Positions 22,288-22,517 of a DNA stretch of 22,517 nt are shown here, in pieces. This DNA is from EX4572-165 sp964581795 (GTDB lineage Archaea; Thermoplasmatota; E2; DHVEG-1), in the NCBI GenBank assembly GCA_964581795.1, contig CAZOPW010000041.1, positions 1-22,517 on the forward strand, written 5' to 3'. Position 1 is the first letter of the stretch. Each line of letters starts with the position of its first letter. The position numbers and the translations under genes were made by a program. The notes under the pieces were generated by a model, which was not told the DNA's origin, made no database searches, and worked only from the letters and a program-made list of their open reading frames with translations.

Positions 22288-22517
22288 TTACTGAAGTTCC
22301 ATCACCGCCCTTGTGTAGGAGGAGGGAGTTGTGAAACCAATAATGCCCGGTGAGCCTTGTTCACAAATAACCATGCCGTTAATCGAGGTTCTTGGTATAA
22401 TCCCATTGAATAAAGCAGTAGTATTCATGCCAATACCTACATGATCACCATAATTAATTACAGGCTGTTCTTGTGTACAAGATAAATCATTATCTTGAAA
22501 TACGATGATACCAAAAC
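22288..22517 (-). CDS. flaB: Archaellin (FlaB-type) C-terminal fragment, 5' part beyond the window
   Basis: An open frame runs on the minus strand from the window edge to a TAA at 22290-22288 and gives the last 75 residues of the protein. Its end carries the archaellin hallmark: GIIPRTSINGMVICEQGSPG, then IIGFTTPSSYTRAVMELQ. Archaellins typically end ...PRTxVxGxVxPExGxPGxxxFxTPSSYxxxVVxLQ. The preceding stretch (INYGDHVGIGMNTTALF) matches the strand before it. Archaellin is the filament subunit of the archaellum, made with a class III signal peptide cut by FlaK/ArlK; that N-terminus is outside the window. Two cysteines in the fragment are unusual for an archaellin. The other fla/arl genes must lie beyond base 22517, if present. 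Confidence 0.85.
   Translation of the reverse strand, partial: FGIIVFQDNDLSCTQEQPVINYGDHVGIGMNTTALFNGIIPRTSINGMVICEQGSPGIIGFTTPSSYTRAVMELQ

Noticed and set aside
1..22517. Search for CRISPR array, insertion sequence, integrase or prophage genes
   Set aside because: No regularly spaced repeats, transposase motifs or terminal inverted repeats were seen; the tRNA end at base 1 has no integrase beside it within the window.

Overview
The window is a stretch of an A+T-rich archaeal chromosome. The archaeal markers are a primase large subunit, translation factor aIF1A, the chromatin protein Alba, the NucS endonuclease with a PCNA-binding tail, an archaellin C-terminus, TATA boxes placed for leaderless or short-leader transcripts, and GGTGA/GGAGG-type ribosome sites. 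The heliorhodopsin strongly resembles, from memory, the crystallised protein of a Thermoplasmatales archaeon (SG8-52-1). A zinc-ribbon head, a TSP3-repeat metalloprotease and an ablAB pair in the same window suggest an uncultured, probably sedimentary, Thermoplasmatota lineage. That placement is inference and was not tested by search.

Layout. 1-49: end of a tRNA with anticodon CAU, minus strand. 160-553: a two-sided terminator, an unlisted 49-residue acidic protein gene (minus), and a divergent promoter region. 554-2213: priL and tmk (DNA synthesis). 2238-6013: a TATA box followed by a three-gene overlapping operon: a fold-II PLP-type domain without its lysine fused to an acetyltransferase, an M20 deacylase/peptidase, and an ornithine/alanine-racemase-like enzyme. 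6010-9275 (minus): a three-repeat protein of unknown function behind a CheY-like receiver, nucS, and a degenerate M23-like protein. 9306-11501 (minus): ablB and ablA, which make the osmolyte N-epsilon-acetyl-beta-lysine. 11674-13467 (plus): aIF1A and a GT4 glycosyltransferase. 13482-14898 (minus): a very small ORF, alba and a HAD phosphatase. 14973-17702 (plus): a two-helix membrane protein, a MarC-family protein, a MthK-like channel with an unusual filter, and a separate RCK subunit. 17733-18650 (minus): heliorhodopsin with an N-terminal zinc ribbon. 18833-20413 (minus): a flippase-like membrane domain fused to a SAM methyltransferase. 20491-22059 (minus): a membrane-anchored zincin with calcium-binding TSP3 repeats. 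22288-22517 (minus): the C-terminus of an archaellin, cut by the window edge.

Two themes stand out. One is envelope, ions and stress: ablAB osmolyte synthesis, an RCK-gated channel with a free RCK partner, MarC, heliorhodopsin, a secreted protease, lipid/glycan enzymes and the archaellum. The other is amino-acid modification: ablAB plus the acetyltransferase/deacylase/racemase operon. The most interesting items are the zinc-ribbon heliorhodopsin converging on the channel genes, the PLP-pseudoenzyme/acetyltransferase operon, the three-repeat partner of a response regulator, and the flippase-methyltransferase fusion. No CRISPR array, insertion sequence or integrase was seen.
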